This document shows, in pieces, positions 1 through 10,200 of a DNA stretch of 64,000 bases (positions within the stretch are counted from its first letter, which is position 1; every line of letters starts with the position of its first letter). A program made the position numbers and the translations under genes. The stretch is taken from positions 2,008,001 to 2,072,000 of the forward strand of contig NZ_CACTIA010000005.1 in NCBI RefSeq assembly GCF_902712915.1. Reading direction: 5' to 3'. The notes under the pieces were generated by a model that was not told where the DNA came from, searched no databases, and was given only the letters and a program-made list of their open reading frames with translations. Source of the stretch: Acidiphilium sp. C61 (lineage in GTDB: Bacteria; Pseudomonadota; Alphaproteobacteria; Acetobacterales; Acetobacteraceae).

Positions 1-1737
1 TTTCCGCCGATCGGCCCGCTCCCCTATGTGCTGACCCTGCCGCCCTATGCGTTCTACTGGTTCAGTCTCGCGACCGAAACCTCGATGCCGGGCTGGCGGG
101 TCGAACCCTCGGAGCCGTTGCCGGATTTCGTGACCCTGGTGATGCGCGATGGCTTGCGGGATCTGGTCACGCCTCAAACCCTGCGGAGCCTGGAGACGGA
201 CGTGCTGCCGCCTTACCTCGCCCGGCGGCGCTGGCTGGCGAGCGGAGGTGGCGAGGCCGGCGATGTGTCGATCGCCGCGATGGACCATGTCGGGACGCCG
301 GAGGGCGAGTTCCTGCTCTGCCAGGCCACACTGGCGCGGGGCGGGCGGGATGAGCGCTATTTCCTGCCGCTTGCAGCCGATTGGGGCGAGCCGCCCGCCG
401 CGCCGATCGTGCAGCAACTGGCGCTGGCGCGCTTGCGGCAGCAGCGGCGTCTCGGCCACCTGACCGACGGGTTTGCCGTCGATTCCTTTGCCCGCGCCGT
501 GATCGCGGGGATTCGGGAGGCGCGGTCGTTCCGGCTCGGCGCGGGCGCGCTCGCCTTCGAGGCGACGGACGAGGCGACGGAGCGCGCGCGGGAAGTCCTC
601 CCGGCGGACGATGCCGGAATCCGCAGGCTCTCCGCCGAGCACGCCAGTAGCGCGATGATCATGGGCGAGACCGCGATCATCAAGATCCTGCGGCGTCTCG
701 AGGCCGGCGATCATCCCGAGGTGGAGATGCCGCGGTTCCTTGCCGCGCATGGATTCGCGCATACACCGGCGCCGCTCGGCGAGGTCGTGCTGACGGATGA
801 TGCCGGGGCGCGCTCCACCCTGGTGATCGTGCAGCACTACGTGCGCAATCAGGGCGACGCCCGGCAATACATGATCGATGCGCTGAGCCGCGCCGTCGAT
901 GATGCGGCGCACGCGGAGCTTGATGCGGCAGGAGAGGATGCCGCGCTGGCGCCGTGTCTCGCGCTGGCGGGCGCCATCGGGCGACGGCTTGCCGAGATGC
1001 ACGCCGTGCTTGCCATGCCGCATTCATCCGCGGCCTTCGCGCCCCGAAGCGCCGGGACGGACGAGGCGGCCGGCTGGGCGGAAGCGGCGCGCAGCCGGAT
1101 CGCCGCGGCCTTCGCCGCTCTCGACGACGCATCGCCGGCTCCTGGCCCCGGCGCGCAGGAGATCGTGGCGCAGCTGCAACGGACCCGCACTTCGCTGGAA
1201 GCCGAAATCTCCCGCCTGGCCAGCGCGGGGGCGGGGATGCTGACAACGCGCATTCATGGCGATCTCCACCTGGGCCGCATTCTCGTCGTGCATGGCAATG
1301 CGCTGATCATCGATTTCGAGGGCGAGGCATCCATCCCGCTGGCGATCCGGCGCCGGAAAGCCTCGCCGCTCCGCGATGTGGCGGGCGTGTTATGGTCGAT
1401 CGATGATGCGGCGCTGACGGTCAGGCAGGCCCGGCTTGCGAGCGGTGCCCGCCCCGCGCGGCGATGCGACGCCATCGTGGAGCGGTTTCGTAACGAGGTG
1501 TCAGCTTCCTTCACGCTGGCCTATCGCGCCAGTGAAGTGGCGGCACCGCATCGCTGGGTCGATGACAATGCGTGGGACGGCCTCGTCCGTCTGTTCCTGG
1601 TCGAGACGGTGGCGGATGCAGTTTGCCGCGAAGCCGCCCTCCGCCACGGCAGGATCGGCATTCCGGCCGAAGGCCTGGCCCGGCTATGCGGGCTTGCGCG
1701 GGAGGGAAGGCTTTCCGACGAGCCCGGTTTCGATTGA
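1..1737 (+). CDS. treS: Trehalose synthase-maltokinase fusion, C-terminal part (5' truncated by window)
   Basis: The reading frame is open from base 1, so the gene begins upstream. The first ~25 residues (PPIGPLPYVLTLPPYAFYWF) resemble the last beta-strands of GH13 trehalose synthase. The rest is a maltokinase (Pep2-like) with an aminoglycoside-phosphotransferase fold: the HGDLHLGRIL catalytic-loop motif lies near 1255-1285 and the metal-binding IIDFEGE near 1309-1326. In the family, TreS interconverts maltose and trehalose and maltokinase makes maltose-1-phosphate for GlgE alpha-glucan synthesis. The fusion is common in proteobacteria. Only the C-terminal ~578 residues are visible, so the TreS assignment is inferred from a short stretch; the kinase half is clear. 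Confidence 0.85.
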   Translation, partial: FPPIGPLPYVLTLPPYAFYWFSLATETSMPGWRVEPSEPLPDFVTLVMRDGLRDLVTPQTLRSLETDVLPPYLARRRWLASGGGEAGDVSIAAMDHVGTPEGEFLLCQATLARGGRDERYFLPLAADWGEPPAAPIVQQLALARLRQQRRLGHLTDGFAVDSFARAVIAGIREARSFRLGAGALAFEATDEATERAREVLPADDAGIRRLSAEHASSAMIMGETAIIKILRRLEAGDHPEVEMPRFLAAHGFAHTPAPLGEVVLTDDAGARSTLVIVQHYVRNQGDARQYMIDALSRAVDDAAHAELDAAGEDAALAPCLALAGAIGRRLAEMHAVLAMPHSSAAFAPRSAGTDEAAGWAEAARSRIAAAFAALDDASPAPGPGAQEIVAQLQRTRTSLEAEISRLASAGAGMLTTRIHGDLHLGRILVVHGNALIIDFEGEASIPLAIRRRKASPLRDVAGVLWSIDDAALTVRQARLASGARPARRCDAIVERFRNEVSASFTLAYRASEVAAPHRWVDDNAWDGLVRLFLVETVADAVCREAALRHGRIGIPAEGLARLCGLAREGRLSDEPGFD

Positions 1738-2050
1738 CGATGTCGCGCTGATCGTGGTTCGCTCACGGCAATGGCGCACCATCTGATTGGATAAAGATGT
1801 CCTGTTTTTCAATATGATGGAGCACTGCATCCGATCCGCAAGGATCGGAAAATGCTCCAGATAACCGAAATGCAATCTTTGGTTGAAAAACAGGATATTG
1901 GCGGTTAAGGTGACTGCCTGAAGCCGTTGTTTGCGGCGATGCCCACTCGGGCCGGCTTGTTTGATTTTCTATCCCACCGTTGTGGGGAGGCTGATTTCGA
2001 TCGAACGTCGTATTAAAAATATTTTCAACTGACCATTTCCGGGCTTTCCG
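1738..2050. other. Intergenic region upstream of the tpsA-like gene
   Basis: Non-coding gap of 313 bases. Its first half holds a degenerate copy of the palindromic element (1779-1859). The second half is more AT-rich just before the adhesin gene (for example TATTAAAAATATTTTC near 2010-2025), where its promoter and leader probably lie. I could not fix -35/-10 boxes with confidence. Confidence 0.5.
1779..1859. repeat. Degenerate copy of the 106-bp palindromic element
   Basis: It contains the remnant of the first palindrome (ATCTGATTGGATAAAGATG) followed by the second palindrome, whose stem is ATCCGATCC / GGATCGGA around a GCAA loop and whose outer arms are GGAGCA / TGCTCC. It lies 42 bases after the stop of the maltokinase fusion and, unlike other copies, does not provide the stop codon. 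Confidence 0.75.
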
Positions 2051-5000
2051 ATGAACCATGCATTCAAGCTGATCTGGAGCCGTACGCTGGGGATGCTGAT
2101 CCCTGTGGCGGAGGTGATGCGGACGGTGGGGCATGGGGGGCGTCGGCTGAGCCCGCGGGCATTGCGGCGGCTGGCGCTGCGGCGGGGCCTTGCCGGCGTG
2201 GCGGGGAGTGTGGCGCTGGTGCTGGTCCCGGCGGTGGCGCTGGCGCTGCCGCAGGGCGGGCAGGTGACGGCTGGGGCGGCGAGCATCGCGCGCAGCGGCA
2301 ACACGCTGACGGTCACGCAGACGAGCGGCAAGACCGCGATCAATTGGCAGGGCTTCAGCATCGGCGCCGGGCAGAGCGTGCAGTTCCGCCAGCCGGGGGC
2401 GAGCAGTGTCGCGCTGAACCAGGTGCTCGGCAGCGATCCGAGCCAGATCTACGGGCATCTGACGGCGAACGGGCAGGTTTTTCTGGTCAACCCGAACGGG
2501 GTGTATTTCGCGCCGGGCGCCTCGGTGGATGTCGGCGGGCTGGTGGCCTCGACGCGGGCGATCACCGATCGGGATTTCATGGCCGGCAAATATCATTTTA
2601 CCGGCACCAGCACGGCGTCCGTGGTCAATCGCGGCACGATCAAGGCGGCTGAGGGCGGGTATGTCGCCTTCATCGGCGGGCAGGTGGACAATGCGGGGCG
2701 GATCGTTGCCCCGGGCGGGACGGTGGCGCTGGGGGCGGGCGGCACGATCGACCTGACACTGGCGGGTGGCAGTCTCGTGCATTTCGAGGTGAGCCGGGCG
2801 GCGCTTTCAGCCGAGGTGAAGAATGGCGGGGCGATCATCGCGCAGGGCGGCGTGGTGCTGCTGAGTGCCGCGGCGAAGGACGCGCTGCTGCGGACGGTGG
2901 TGAACCAGAGCGGGATCGTCGAGGCAGGCAGTGCGACGTTGCAGGGCGGGACGATCACGCTGCTGGGTGGATCGTCGGGCACTGTTTCGGTGTCGGGCCG
3001 GCTCGATGCGAGCTCTGCCACAGGCGCGGGCGGTGCGGTGGCGGTGAGCGGCGCGCATGTGGTGGTGGCGCATGGCGGGCGGATCGTGGCGACGGGTGCG
3101 ATCCGCGGCGGGACGATCGCGGTGGGTGGCGGCGTGCATGGCGCGGGATCGCTGCCGCCGGCGCGGACGGTGAGGCTTGCCTCCGGCGCGGTGCTGGACG
3201 CGCGGGCGACGCGTGCGGGTGCGGGCGGCGTGGTGAGCGTGTGGTCGGATGTGAAGAACCCGGCCTCGGTGACGAAGGTTGCGGGCACGATCCTGGCGTC
3301 CGGCGCGGGCGGCGGGCAGGGCGGGTTTGTCGAGACCTCGGGGCATCGTCTCGACATCACCGGCGCCGCGGTGCGGACGGGCGGCGGCACCTGGCTGCTC
3401 GACCCGTATAATGTGACGATCGCCTCGAGCAACGCGAGCGGGACGGCGTTCAGTAGCAATTACAAGCCGGGTTCCGCCTCGACGATCCTGAACACGAGCA
3501 TCGAGACGGCGCTGAACGCGGGCAACAAGGTCGTGATCCAGACGACGGGGACCGCGGGCAGCTCGAACGGCAACATCACGGTGAACGCGCCGATCGCGTG
3601 GAGCACCGGCGCGGGGCTGACGCTGAACGCGGCGGGGAATATCGCGATCAACGCGCCGATCAGCGCGAGTGGCTCCGCACCGTCCCTGACGCTGGAGTAT
3701 GGCCAGTCGAGCGCGAACGGTGCGGGGGCGAGCTACAGCATCGCAGCACCGGTGAGCCTGCCGGGCAACGCGGGCTTTGTGACCCAGGCGGGCTCGTCGG
3801 GCGTGGCGATCAGCTACACCGTGGTCGATACCCAGGCCGCGCTGGAGGCGATCAGCGGCACCGGCAACTACGCGCTCGGCGCCAGCGTCACCGCGACCGG
3901 CACGAACAGCCCCATCCCCAGTTTCTCCGGCACGTTCGAGGGGCTAGGCAACACGATCTCGAACCTGACGATCACGGGCGGCAACAATGTCGGCCTGTTC
4001 GGAACGCTCGGCAGCTTCGGCGTGATCCGCGATGTCGGGCTGGTGGGCGAGAGTGTCACGGGAACCAGTCTCGTCGGCGGGCTCGTCGGCAATAACACCT
4101 ATGGCGGGACGATCAGTGCTAGTTATGTAACCGGCACAGTCTCGGCAAGTGGCTACGGCGTCGGCGGCCTGGTGGGCGATAACGGCTATGCCGGCTCGGT
4201 CACTGCGAGTTTTGCAAGTGCGACGGTAACCGGGAGCAGCACCGATGTCGGCGGATTGGTGGGGTTGAATACCAACCAGGGCGTCATCAGCGCGAGTCAT
4301 GCAAGCGGGAACGTCACCGGCACCGGCAATTATGTCGGCGGTCTTGTTGGTTACAATAACAGCGGCAACATTGCCGCGAGCTATGCGACCGGCAGCGTCG
4401 CAGGTGCCAGCAGCGATGTCGGCGGGCTGGTCGGCGTCCATTACAACGGCACCATCGCTGGCAGCTATGCCACGGGGCAGGTGACGGGATTTGCCAATGT
4501 CGGTGGGCTCGTGGGGTACAATGGTAGCGCGCTGACCGACAGCTACGCCGCGAGCATCAGCGTTTCCGGAAAGAGCGGCAATGTCGGCGGGCTGGTCGGG
4601 GATAACGCCGGCAACATCACCGCGAGCTATGCCGTGGGCAGCGTGTCGGGCAATGCCGATCTCGGCGGATTGGTGGGGTATAATATCGGGGCCATCGGTT
4701 CGAGCTATTGGGACACGACGGCAAGCGGGACGATGACGGGTACGGGCTTTGGCTCGGGATCGGGCGTTGCTGGTCTTTCAACGCAGGAATGGCTGACCCA
4801 GGGGCCGATTGCGACGGGTGTGTTCAGCAGCAGCACCTGGGTGGCGGGCTATCCCTATCCGGTGCTGAAGGCGCTGCCCTATGTGGTGGTGAATGCGACT
4901 TCGGCGCAGGCCACTTATGGAGATCAGACGCAGCCATCCTTCACGGTGTCCAGCGTTGCGAACCAGGGCGGCGTCGTCTCTGGTGTTGTGAACACCTCGG

Positions 5001-8000
5001 GTGTGCAGTTTTTTTCGCTCCCCGCTGCGACGACCTCGTCGGGCACCTATTTTGTCGGCGGCAGCGGCGCCAGCCTCGATAGAGGCCAGTCCGGCTATCA
5101 GATCACTTATGACGGCTCGTTGACCATCAAACAGGCTTCGCTGACGATCACGCCGGGCAACCAGTCAAAAACCTACGGCGAGACGCTGGCTCTCGGCACG
5201 ACGGATTTCACCGCCAGCGGCCTGCTCAACAACGACACGGTGAGCAGCGTCACCCTGAGTAGCGCCGGCACGGCGGCAGCGGCTAGCGTCGCGGGTGGGC
5301 CCTACGCCATCACCGGGTCGAACGCGCAGGGAACGGGCCTGTCGAACTACACGATCAGTTACGACACCGGCGCGCTGACCATCAACAAGGCGGCAATGAG
5401 CGTGACGGGTGAGGTGGCGTCGAACAAGGTCTATGACGGGACGACCGTTGCCACGCTGTCGGGCGGGACGCTCGTGGGGGTGTTTGCGGCGGATATTGGC
5501 AATGTGACGCTGAGCGAAGCGGGCAGTTTTGCCGGCCCGAATGTAGGCAGTGGTATCACGGTGAAGGCGAATGACAGTCTCGGCGGGGTTGCTGCGGGGA
5601 ACTACAGCCTCATCCAGTCGACCGGGCTTGCGGCGAACATCACGCCGGAAGCGATCACGGTGACGGCGTTATCGAACAGCAAGGTCTATGACGGGACCAC
5701 GAGCGCCGCGGCGGCGCCGATCGTGACGTCGGGGACGCTCTATGCGGTGAACACCGGGACGCTTTCGGAGAGCTACACAACGGCGAATGCGGGACAGTCG
5801 CTAACCCTGGCGCCGACGCTGACGGGTCTTGCGGACGCGGCGGATTATGCGATCAGTTATGTAAACAATACGTCAGGCGTGATCGCGCAGGCGCCGCTGA
5901 GCGTGACGGGCGAGGTGGCGTCGAACAAGGTGTATGATGGCACGACCGTCGCCACGCTGTCTGGCGGAATGCTTGCGGGGGTGATTGCGGCAGATTTCGG
6001 CAAAGTCACGCTGAGCGATGCGGGGAGTTTTGCTGGTCCGAATGTTGGCAATGGGATTGCGGTGACGGCCAGCGATGCTCTCGGCGGGGTTGCGGCGGGG
6101 AACTACAGCCTCACCCAGCCGACCGGGCTTGTGGCGAATATCACGCCGGAAGCGATCACGGTGACGGCGTTGTCGAACAGCAAGGTCTATGACGGTACCA
6201 CGAGTGCCGCGGCGGCCCCGATTGTGACGTCGGGGACGCTCTATGCGGTGAACACCGGAACGCTGGCGGAGAGCTACACAACGCCGACTGCGGGCCAGTC
6301 GCTAACCCTGGCGCCGACGCTTACGGGTCTTGCGGACGCAGCGGATTATGCGATCAGTTATGTAAACAATACGTCAGGCGTGATCGCGCAGGCGCCGCTG
6401 AGCGTGACGGGCGAGGTTGCGGCGAACAAGGTGTATGACGGCACGACCAGCGCCGCGCTGACGGGCGGAACGCTTGCGGGCGTGATTGCGGCAGATTTTG
6501 GCAAAGTGACCTTGAACGAAGCGGGTAGCTTTGTCAGTGTGCATGCAGCCAGTGGCATCGCGGTTCGGGTCAGTGACAGTCTCGGCGGGGTTGCTGCGGG
6601 GAACTACAGCCTCACCCAGCCGAGCGGGCTTGCGGCGAACATCACGCCGGAAGCGATCACGGTGACGGCGTTATCGAACAGCAAGGTCTATGACGGGACC
6701 ACGAGCGCCGCGGCGGCGCCGATCGTGACGTCGGGGACGCTCTATGCGGTGAACACCGGGACGCTTTCGGAGAGCTACACAACGGCGAATGCGGGACAGT
6801 CTCTGACCCTGGCGCCGACGCTGACGGGTCTTGCGGACGCAGCGGATTATGCGATCAGTTATGTAAACAATACGTCAGGCGTGATTACGCCGGCGCAACT
6901 CACGGTAACGGGCGAGGTTGCGGCGAACAAGGTGTATGACGGCACGACCGGTGCCACGCTGTCCGGCGGAACGCTCGCGGGTGTGATCGTGTCTGATATT
7001 GGCAATGTGACTCTGAGCGACGCGGGCAGCTTTGCCAGCGCGAATGTAGGCAGTGGTGTCGCGGTGCGGGTCAGCGACACTCTGGGCGGAAGTGCTTCAG
7101 GGAACTACACGCTGAGCCAGCCGACCACGCTTGCGGCGAACATCACGCCGGAAGCGATCACGGTGACGGCGTTATCGAACAGCAAGGTCTATGACGGGAC
7201 CACGAGCGCCGCGGCGGCGCCGATCGTGACGTCGGGGACGCTCTATGCGGTGAATACCGGAACGCTGGCGGAGAGCTACACAACGCCGAATGCGGGACAG
7301 TCGCTGACCCTGGCGCCGACGCTGACGGGTCTTGCGGACGCAGCGGATTATGCGATCAGTTATGTAAACAACACGTCAGGTTTGATCACGCCGGCGCAAC
7401 TCGCTGTGACGGGCGAGGTGGCGGCGAACAAGGTATATGACGGCACGACCTCGGTGGCCCTCTCCGACGGGGTGCTGTCGGGTGTGATCGGATCTGATAT
7501 TGGCAAGGTGACGCTGAGCGAAGCGGGCAGCTTTGTCAGCGCGAATGCGGGCAACGGGATTGCGGTCACGGTCAATGACAGTCTCGGCGGCAGTGCGGTG
7601 GGGAACTACGCGCTCATCCAGCCTGTCGGTCTTGTCGCTGACATAACGCCAAAAGCGCTGACGGTCACACCGGGCAACCTGTCCAAGACCTATGGCCAGA
7701 CAGTTGATCTCGGCACGACCGACTTCACCGTCATCGGTCTGGTCCATAACGACACCGTCAGCAACGTGACGCTGGGCAGCGCCGGTGCGACGGCAACGGC
7801 CATGGTCGGCGCCTCCCCCTACGCGATCATCGCCTCGAACGCGACCGGCACGGGCCTGCCGAATTACACGATCACGTACGCCACCGGTGCGCTGACGGTG
7901 AACCCGGCCGCGCTGACGATCACGCCGGGCAACCAGTCCAAGACCTTCGGCCAGACGCTCGATCTCGGCACCACCAACTTCACCGCCACCGGCCTGCTCA

Positions 8001-8389
8001 ACAATGACAGCGTGACCGGCGTGACGCTCGCGAGCACCGGCGCGGCGGCGGCGGCGGCGGCTGTGCCGGTGCCCTATGCGATTACCGGATCGGCGGCGGT
8101 TGGCCAGGGGCTCGGCAACTACACGATCAGCTACGGCACCGGGTCTCTGACGGTCACGCCCACCACGAGTGCTGCAACCAGCGGCTCCGCGCCGTCGAGC
8201 AAGGTGCAGAGTGTTCACATCTCCGTCTGCACCACGGGCTCGCTGGCCAGTTGCGTGGGGATGACGGTGTCGGGCGTTGGCGTCAACCTGTCGGGGCAGA
8301 CGGTCTCGATCACGACATTTCCACCACCCTGGATGATCTCCGGCCTCAGTGAGCCTCGCCTCCAAGCGACGCCATCGCGTCGGGGTTGA
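2051..8389 (+). CDS. Two-partner secretion exoprotein (TpsA), filamentous-haemagglutinin-like adhesin with GLUG, MBG and YDG repeats
   Basis: Large secreted protein of 2112 residues. Residues 1-66 are an extended signal peptide: an ESPR-type start (MNHAFKLIWSRTLGMLIPVAE), a basic stretch, then a hydrophobic core ending AVALA. Residues ~67-310 form the TPS domain, with NGQVFLVNPNGVYF. Residues ~675-885 hold repeated GLUG motifs (GGLVG-N). Residues ~1028-1115 are an MBG domain, ~1118-1868 a tandem array of YDGTT-type units, and ~1869-2037 two more MBG domains. No C-terminal barrel is present, so export depends on the partner gene starting 9 bases downstream. Probable role is adhesion or biofilm; the ligand is unknown. 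Start ATG chosen because it gives the complete ESPR. Confidence 0.9.
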   Translation: MNHAFKLIWSRTLGMLIPVAEVMRTVGHGGRRLSPRALRRLALRRGLAGVAGSVALVLVPAVALALPQGGQVTAGAASIARSGNTLTVTQTSGKTAINWQGFSIGAGQSVQFRQPGASSVALNQVLGSDPSQIYGHLTANGQVFLVNPNGVYFAPGASVDVGGLVASTRAITDRDFMAGKYHFTGTSTASVVNRGTIKAAEGGYVAFIGGQVDNAGRIVAPGGTVALGAGGTIDLTLAGGSLVHFEVSRAALSAEVKNGGAIIAQGGVVLLSAAAKDALLRTVVNQSGIVEAGSATLQGGTITLLGGSSGTVSVSGRLDASSATGAGGAVAVSGAHVVVAHGGRIVATGAIRGGTIAVGGGVHGAGSLPPARTVRLASGAVLDARATRAGAGGVVSVWSDVKNPASVTKVAGTILASGAGGGQGGFVETSGHRLDITGAAVRTGGGTWLLDPYNVTIASSNASGTAFSSNYKPGSASTILNTSIETALNAGNKVVIQTTGTAGSSNGNITVNAPIAWSTGAGLTLNAAGNIAINAPISASGSAPSLTLEYGQSSANGAGASYSIAAPVSLPGNAGFVTQAGSSGVAISYTVVDTQAALEAISGTGNYALGASVTATGTNSPIPSFSGTFEGLGNTISNLTITGGNNVGLFGTLGSFGVIRDVGLVGESVTGTSLVGGLVGNNTYGGTISASYVTGTVSASGYGVGGLVGDNGYAGSVTASFASATVTGSSTDVGGLVGLNTNQGVISASHASGNVTGTGNYVGGLVGYNNSGNIAASYATGSVAGASSDVGGLVGVHYNGTIAGSYATGQVTGFANVGGLVGYNGSALTDSYAASISVSGKSGNVGGLVGDNAGNITASYAVGSVSGNADLGGLVGYNIGAIGSSYWDTTASGTMTGTGFGSGSGVAGLSTQEWLTQGPIATGVFSSSTWVAGYPYPVLKALPYVVVNATSAQATYGDQTQPSFTVSSVANQGGVVSGVVNTSGVQFFSLPAATTSSGTYFVGGSGASLDRGQSGYQITYDGSLTIKQASLTITPGNQSKTYGETLALGTTDFTASGLLNNDTVSSVTLSSAGTAAAASVAGGPYAITGSNAQGTGLSNYTISYDTGALTINKAAMSVTGEVASNKVYDGTTVATLSGGTLVGVFAADIGNVTLSEAGSFAGPNVGSGITVKANDSLGGVAAGNYSLIQSTGLAANITPEAITVTALSNSKVYDGTTSAAAAPIVTSGTLYAVNTGTLSESYTTANAGQSLTLAPTLTGLADAADYAISYVNNTSGVIAQAPLSVTGEVASNKVYDGTTVATLSGGMLAGVIAADFGKVTLSDAGSFAGPNVGNGIAVTASDALGGVAAGNYSLTQPTGLVANITPEAITVTALSNSKVYDGTTSAAAAPIVTSGTLYAVNTGTLAESYTTPTAGQSLTLAPTLTGLADAADYAISYVNNTSGVIAQAPLSVTGEVAANKVYDGTTSAALTGGTLAGVIAADFGKVTLNEAGSFVSVHAASGIAVRVSDSLGGVAAGNYSLTQPSGLAANITPEAITVTALSNSKVYDGTTSAAAAPIVTSGTLYAVNTGTLSESYTTANAGQSLTLAPTLTGLADAADYAISYVNNTSGVITPAQLTVTGEVAANKVYDGTTGATLSGGTLAGVIVSDIGNVTLSDAGSFASANVGSGVAVRVSDTLGGSASGNYTLSQPTTLAANITPEAITVTALSNSKVYDGTTSAAAAPIVTSGTLYAVNTGTLAESYTTPNAGQSLTLAPTLTGLADAADYAISYVNNTSGLITPAQLAVTGEVAANKVYDGTTSVALSDGVLSGVIGSDIGKVTLSEAGSFVSANAGNGIAVTVNDSLGGSAVGNYALIQPVGLVADITPKALTVTPGNLSKTYGQTVDLGTTDFTVIGLVHNDTVSNVTLGSAGATATAMVGASPYAIIASNATGTGLPNYTITYATGALTVNPAALTITPGNQSKTFGQTLDLGTTNFTATGLLNNDSVTGVTLASTGAAAAAAAVPVPYAITGSAAVGQGLGNYTISYGTGSLTVTPTTSAATSGSAPSSKVQSVHISVCTTGSLASCVGMTVSGVGVNLSGQTVSITTFPPPWMISGLSEPRLQATPSRRG
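5402..7654 (+). repeat. Intragenic tandem repeat, 501-bp period, 4.5 copies
   Basis: Within the TpsA gene the pattern B-A-B-A-B-A-B-A-B repeats with an exact 501-base period. B units (249 bp, starting VTGEV) begin at 5402, 5903, 6404, 6905 and 7406. A units (252 bp, starting AITVTALSNSKVYDG) begin at 5651, 6152, 6653 and 7154. Both contain KVYDGTT. The A copies are almost identical at the DNA level, including third positions. The B copies have diverged in both protein and DNA. Confidence 0.95.
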
Positions 8390-8397
8390 GGAGCACG

Positions 8398-10083
8398 ATG
8401 AGAACCATGTCGAACTTGTCGCGGGCGGTGCTATGTACGGCGCTGGGCGCGGCTGTGAGCCTGCCGGCGCTGGCTTCGGTAACGGGGGCGCCGCCAGCGG
8501 GCGGAATTTTGCATCAGCTGGCGCCGGCGCCGGTATTGCCGGCGTTGCCGGGGGGCGCGATCCGGCTCGCCCCCGCTTCGGGCCAGCATCTGCATTCAAA
8601 ATTGCGAATCCCGGTCAGCCGGATCGAGATCGAGGGGAACCACAAGCTGCCCACCTCCCTGCTGGCCGCATTGATGCGCCCGGTGGAGGGGCGGACGGTC
8701 TCGCTCGATCGCCTGCAGACCTATGTCGCGCGGATCTCGGCGGCCTATCACCGGCGCGGTTATCTGCTGGCCTTTGCCTACCTGCCGCCGCAATCGATCC
8801 GGCATGGCGTAGTGCGGGTCGCGGTGGTCGAGCCGCGTTATGACGCGGTCACGGTGTCGGGGGCGTCGCGGTTCCGGGCGTCGCAAGCCCTGCGGGTGAT
8901 GGGGGTGAAGGCGGGTGAGGCGGTGCGCCTGTCCCCGCTGAACCGCGGCCTGCTGCTGCTCAACCGCACACCGGGGGTGCGTGTGGAGGGCGCGCTGGTG
9001 CCGGGCAGCGCGCCGGGCACGACCACGCTGCGCCTGACCCGGCAGGATGGGAAGCTGCTGGGCTTCAGCCTGACGCAGAGCAATGCGGGCAGCCGCTATA
9101 CCGGTGCGGAGATCACCAGCGCCACGGCGCGGGTGAACGATCCGTTCGGCTATGGCGGGGCGCTGTCGCTGAACGGGGCGATCTCGGGGACGGGCAATCT
9201 GCGCAGTGGCGGGTTCGAGGTCGACACGCCGGATCTGTGGAACGGCGTGCAGGCCGGGCTGTATGGCTCGGCAACGGATTACCGGCTTGGCGGCGCGTTC
9301 ACCGCGCTGGACGAGGTGGGACGGGCGACGCAGTTCGGCGGGTATGTGAGCGATCCGGTGCTGCTGGGCCCGCGGCGCGTGGTTGAGCTGCGGCTGGATG
9401 TGCTGGAGGCGGTCTATGCGCAGTCGACCCGCAGCACCGCGACGACGGCGCGGCAGACGATCCCGCAGGAGCGGCTGAGCGTCTCGGGGCAGCTGGCGGA
9501 CCGGTTTGGCGGGGCGACGGCGGCGAGCCTGAGTCTGACGCATGGCAATCTGTCGATCGGCCCCGCGGCGGCGCGGGCGGCGGATGCGGCAGGGCCGCGG
9601 GCGGCGGGCGGGTTCGAGGTGCTGCAGGCGCGGCTGCACCGGGCGCAGTCGCTGCCGCTGGGGCTGAGCCTCACGCTGGACGCGCAGGCGCAGCTCGCCT
9701 CGAAGAACCTCGACAGCTCGCAACAGCTCTATCTCGGCGGGCCGTATGGGGTGATGGCCTATCCGGTCAGCGCCGGCGGGGGGGATGAGGGGTATCTGCT
9801 GTCCGGCGGGCTGTCGCATATCGTGCCGGTGCCTCATCTGCCCGGGGTGCTGACGGCATCGCTGCTGGCGCAGGCGGGCACGGTCTGGCTGCACCACACC
9901 GCCTATCCCGGCGCCACCGGCAAGCCCGAGCAGAGCGAGGCGGGGATCGGTTTCGGTCTCGACGAGCGCTGGCGCGGCATCAACCTCGATCTGACCTACG
10001 CCCACCAGATCGGCGCCAACAGCGCCCCCACCATCTCCCACGCACGCGACCAGCTGCTCTTCCAGGTCACCTTCAGCCGATGA
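8398..10083 (+). CDS. Two-partner secretion pore (TpsB), ShlB/FhaC/HecB family
   Basis: Outer-membrane Omp85-type transporter of 561 residues that exports the adjacent TpsA. A signal peptide ends near LPALA. A proline-rich linker precedes the POTRA domain (ISRIEIEGN-type strand near residue 75, with an RRGY turn and VVRVAVVEPRYD). The remainder is the ShlB-type beta-barrel, ending in the aromatic-rich LLFQVTFSR. The chosen ATG follows a GAGGAG ribosome site at 8388-8393. An in-frame TTG at 8386 overlaps the tpsA stop and an ATG at 8407 is also possible. The pair is surely co-transcribed. Confidence 0.92.
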   Translation: MRTMSNLSRAVLCTALGAAVSLPALASVTGAPPAGGILHQLAPAPVLPALPGGAIRLAPASGQHLHSKLRIPVSRIEIEGNHKLPTSLLAALMRPVEGRTVSLDRLQTYVARISAAYHRRGYLLAFAYLPPQSIRHGVVRVAVVEPRYDAVTVSGASRFRASQALRVMGVKAGEAVRLSPLNRGLLLLNRTPGVRVEGALVPGSAPGTTTLRLTRQDGKLLGFSLTQSNAGSRYTGAEITSATARVNDPFGYGGALSLNGAISGTGNLRSGGFEVDTPDLWNGVQAGLYGSATDYRLGGAFTALDEVGRATQFGGYVSDPVLLGPRRVVELRLDVLEAVYAQSTRSTATTARQTIPQERLSVSGQLADRFGGATAASLSLTHGNLSIGPAAARAADAAGPRAAGGFEVLQARLHRAQSLPLGLSLTLDAQAQLASKNLDSSQQLYLGGPYGVMAYPVSAGGGDEGYLLSGGLSHIVPVPHLPGVLTASLLAQAGTVWLHHTAYPGATGKPEQSEAGIGFGLDERWRGINLDLTYAHQIGANSAPTISHARDQLLFQVTFSR

Positions 10084-10143
10084 ACGGCGAAAGCCGGCTG
10101 CTGTCCCGGACCTGAAAACTATCGGATTGCAGGGAGAGGCTCG

Positions 10144-10200
10144 GTTTATCAGTATGATAGAGTACTACATCCGATCCGAAAGGATCGGAAAGTGCTCTAG
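10144..10200. repeat. Half copy of the 106-bp palindromic element
   Basis: It contains only the right-hand part: TTTATCAGTATGATAGAG, then the ATCCGATCC / GGATCGGA stem and the terminal GTGCTCTAG. It abuts a complete copy, and the two share the CTAG at their junction. Confidence 0.85.

Noticed and set aside
1763..2782. Minus-strand open frame of 339 codons at the adhesin start
   Set aside because: Antisense to the ESPR and TPS domain and crosses a palindromic element; His/Arg/Pro-rich shadow.
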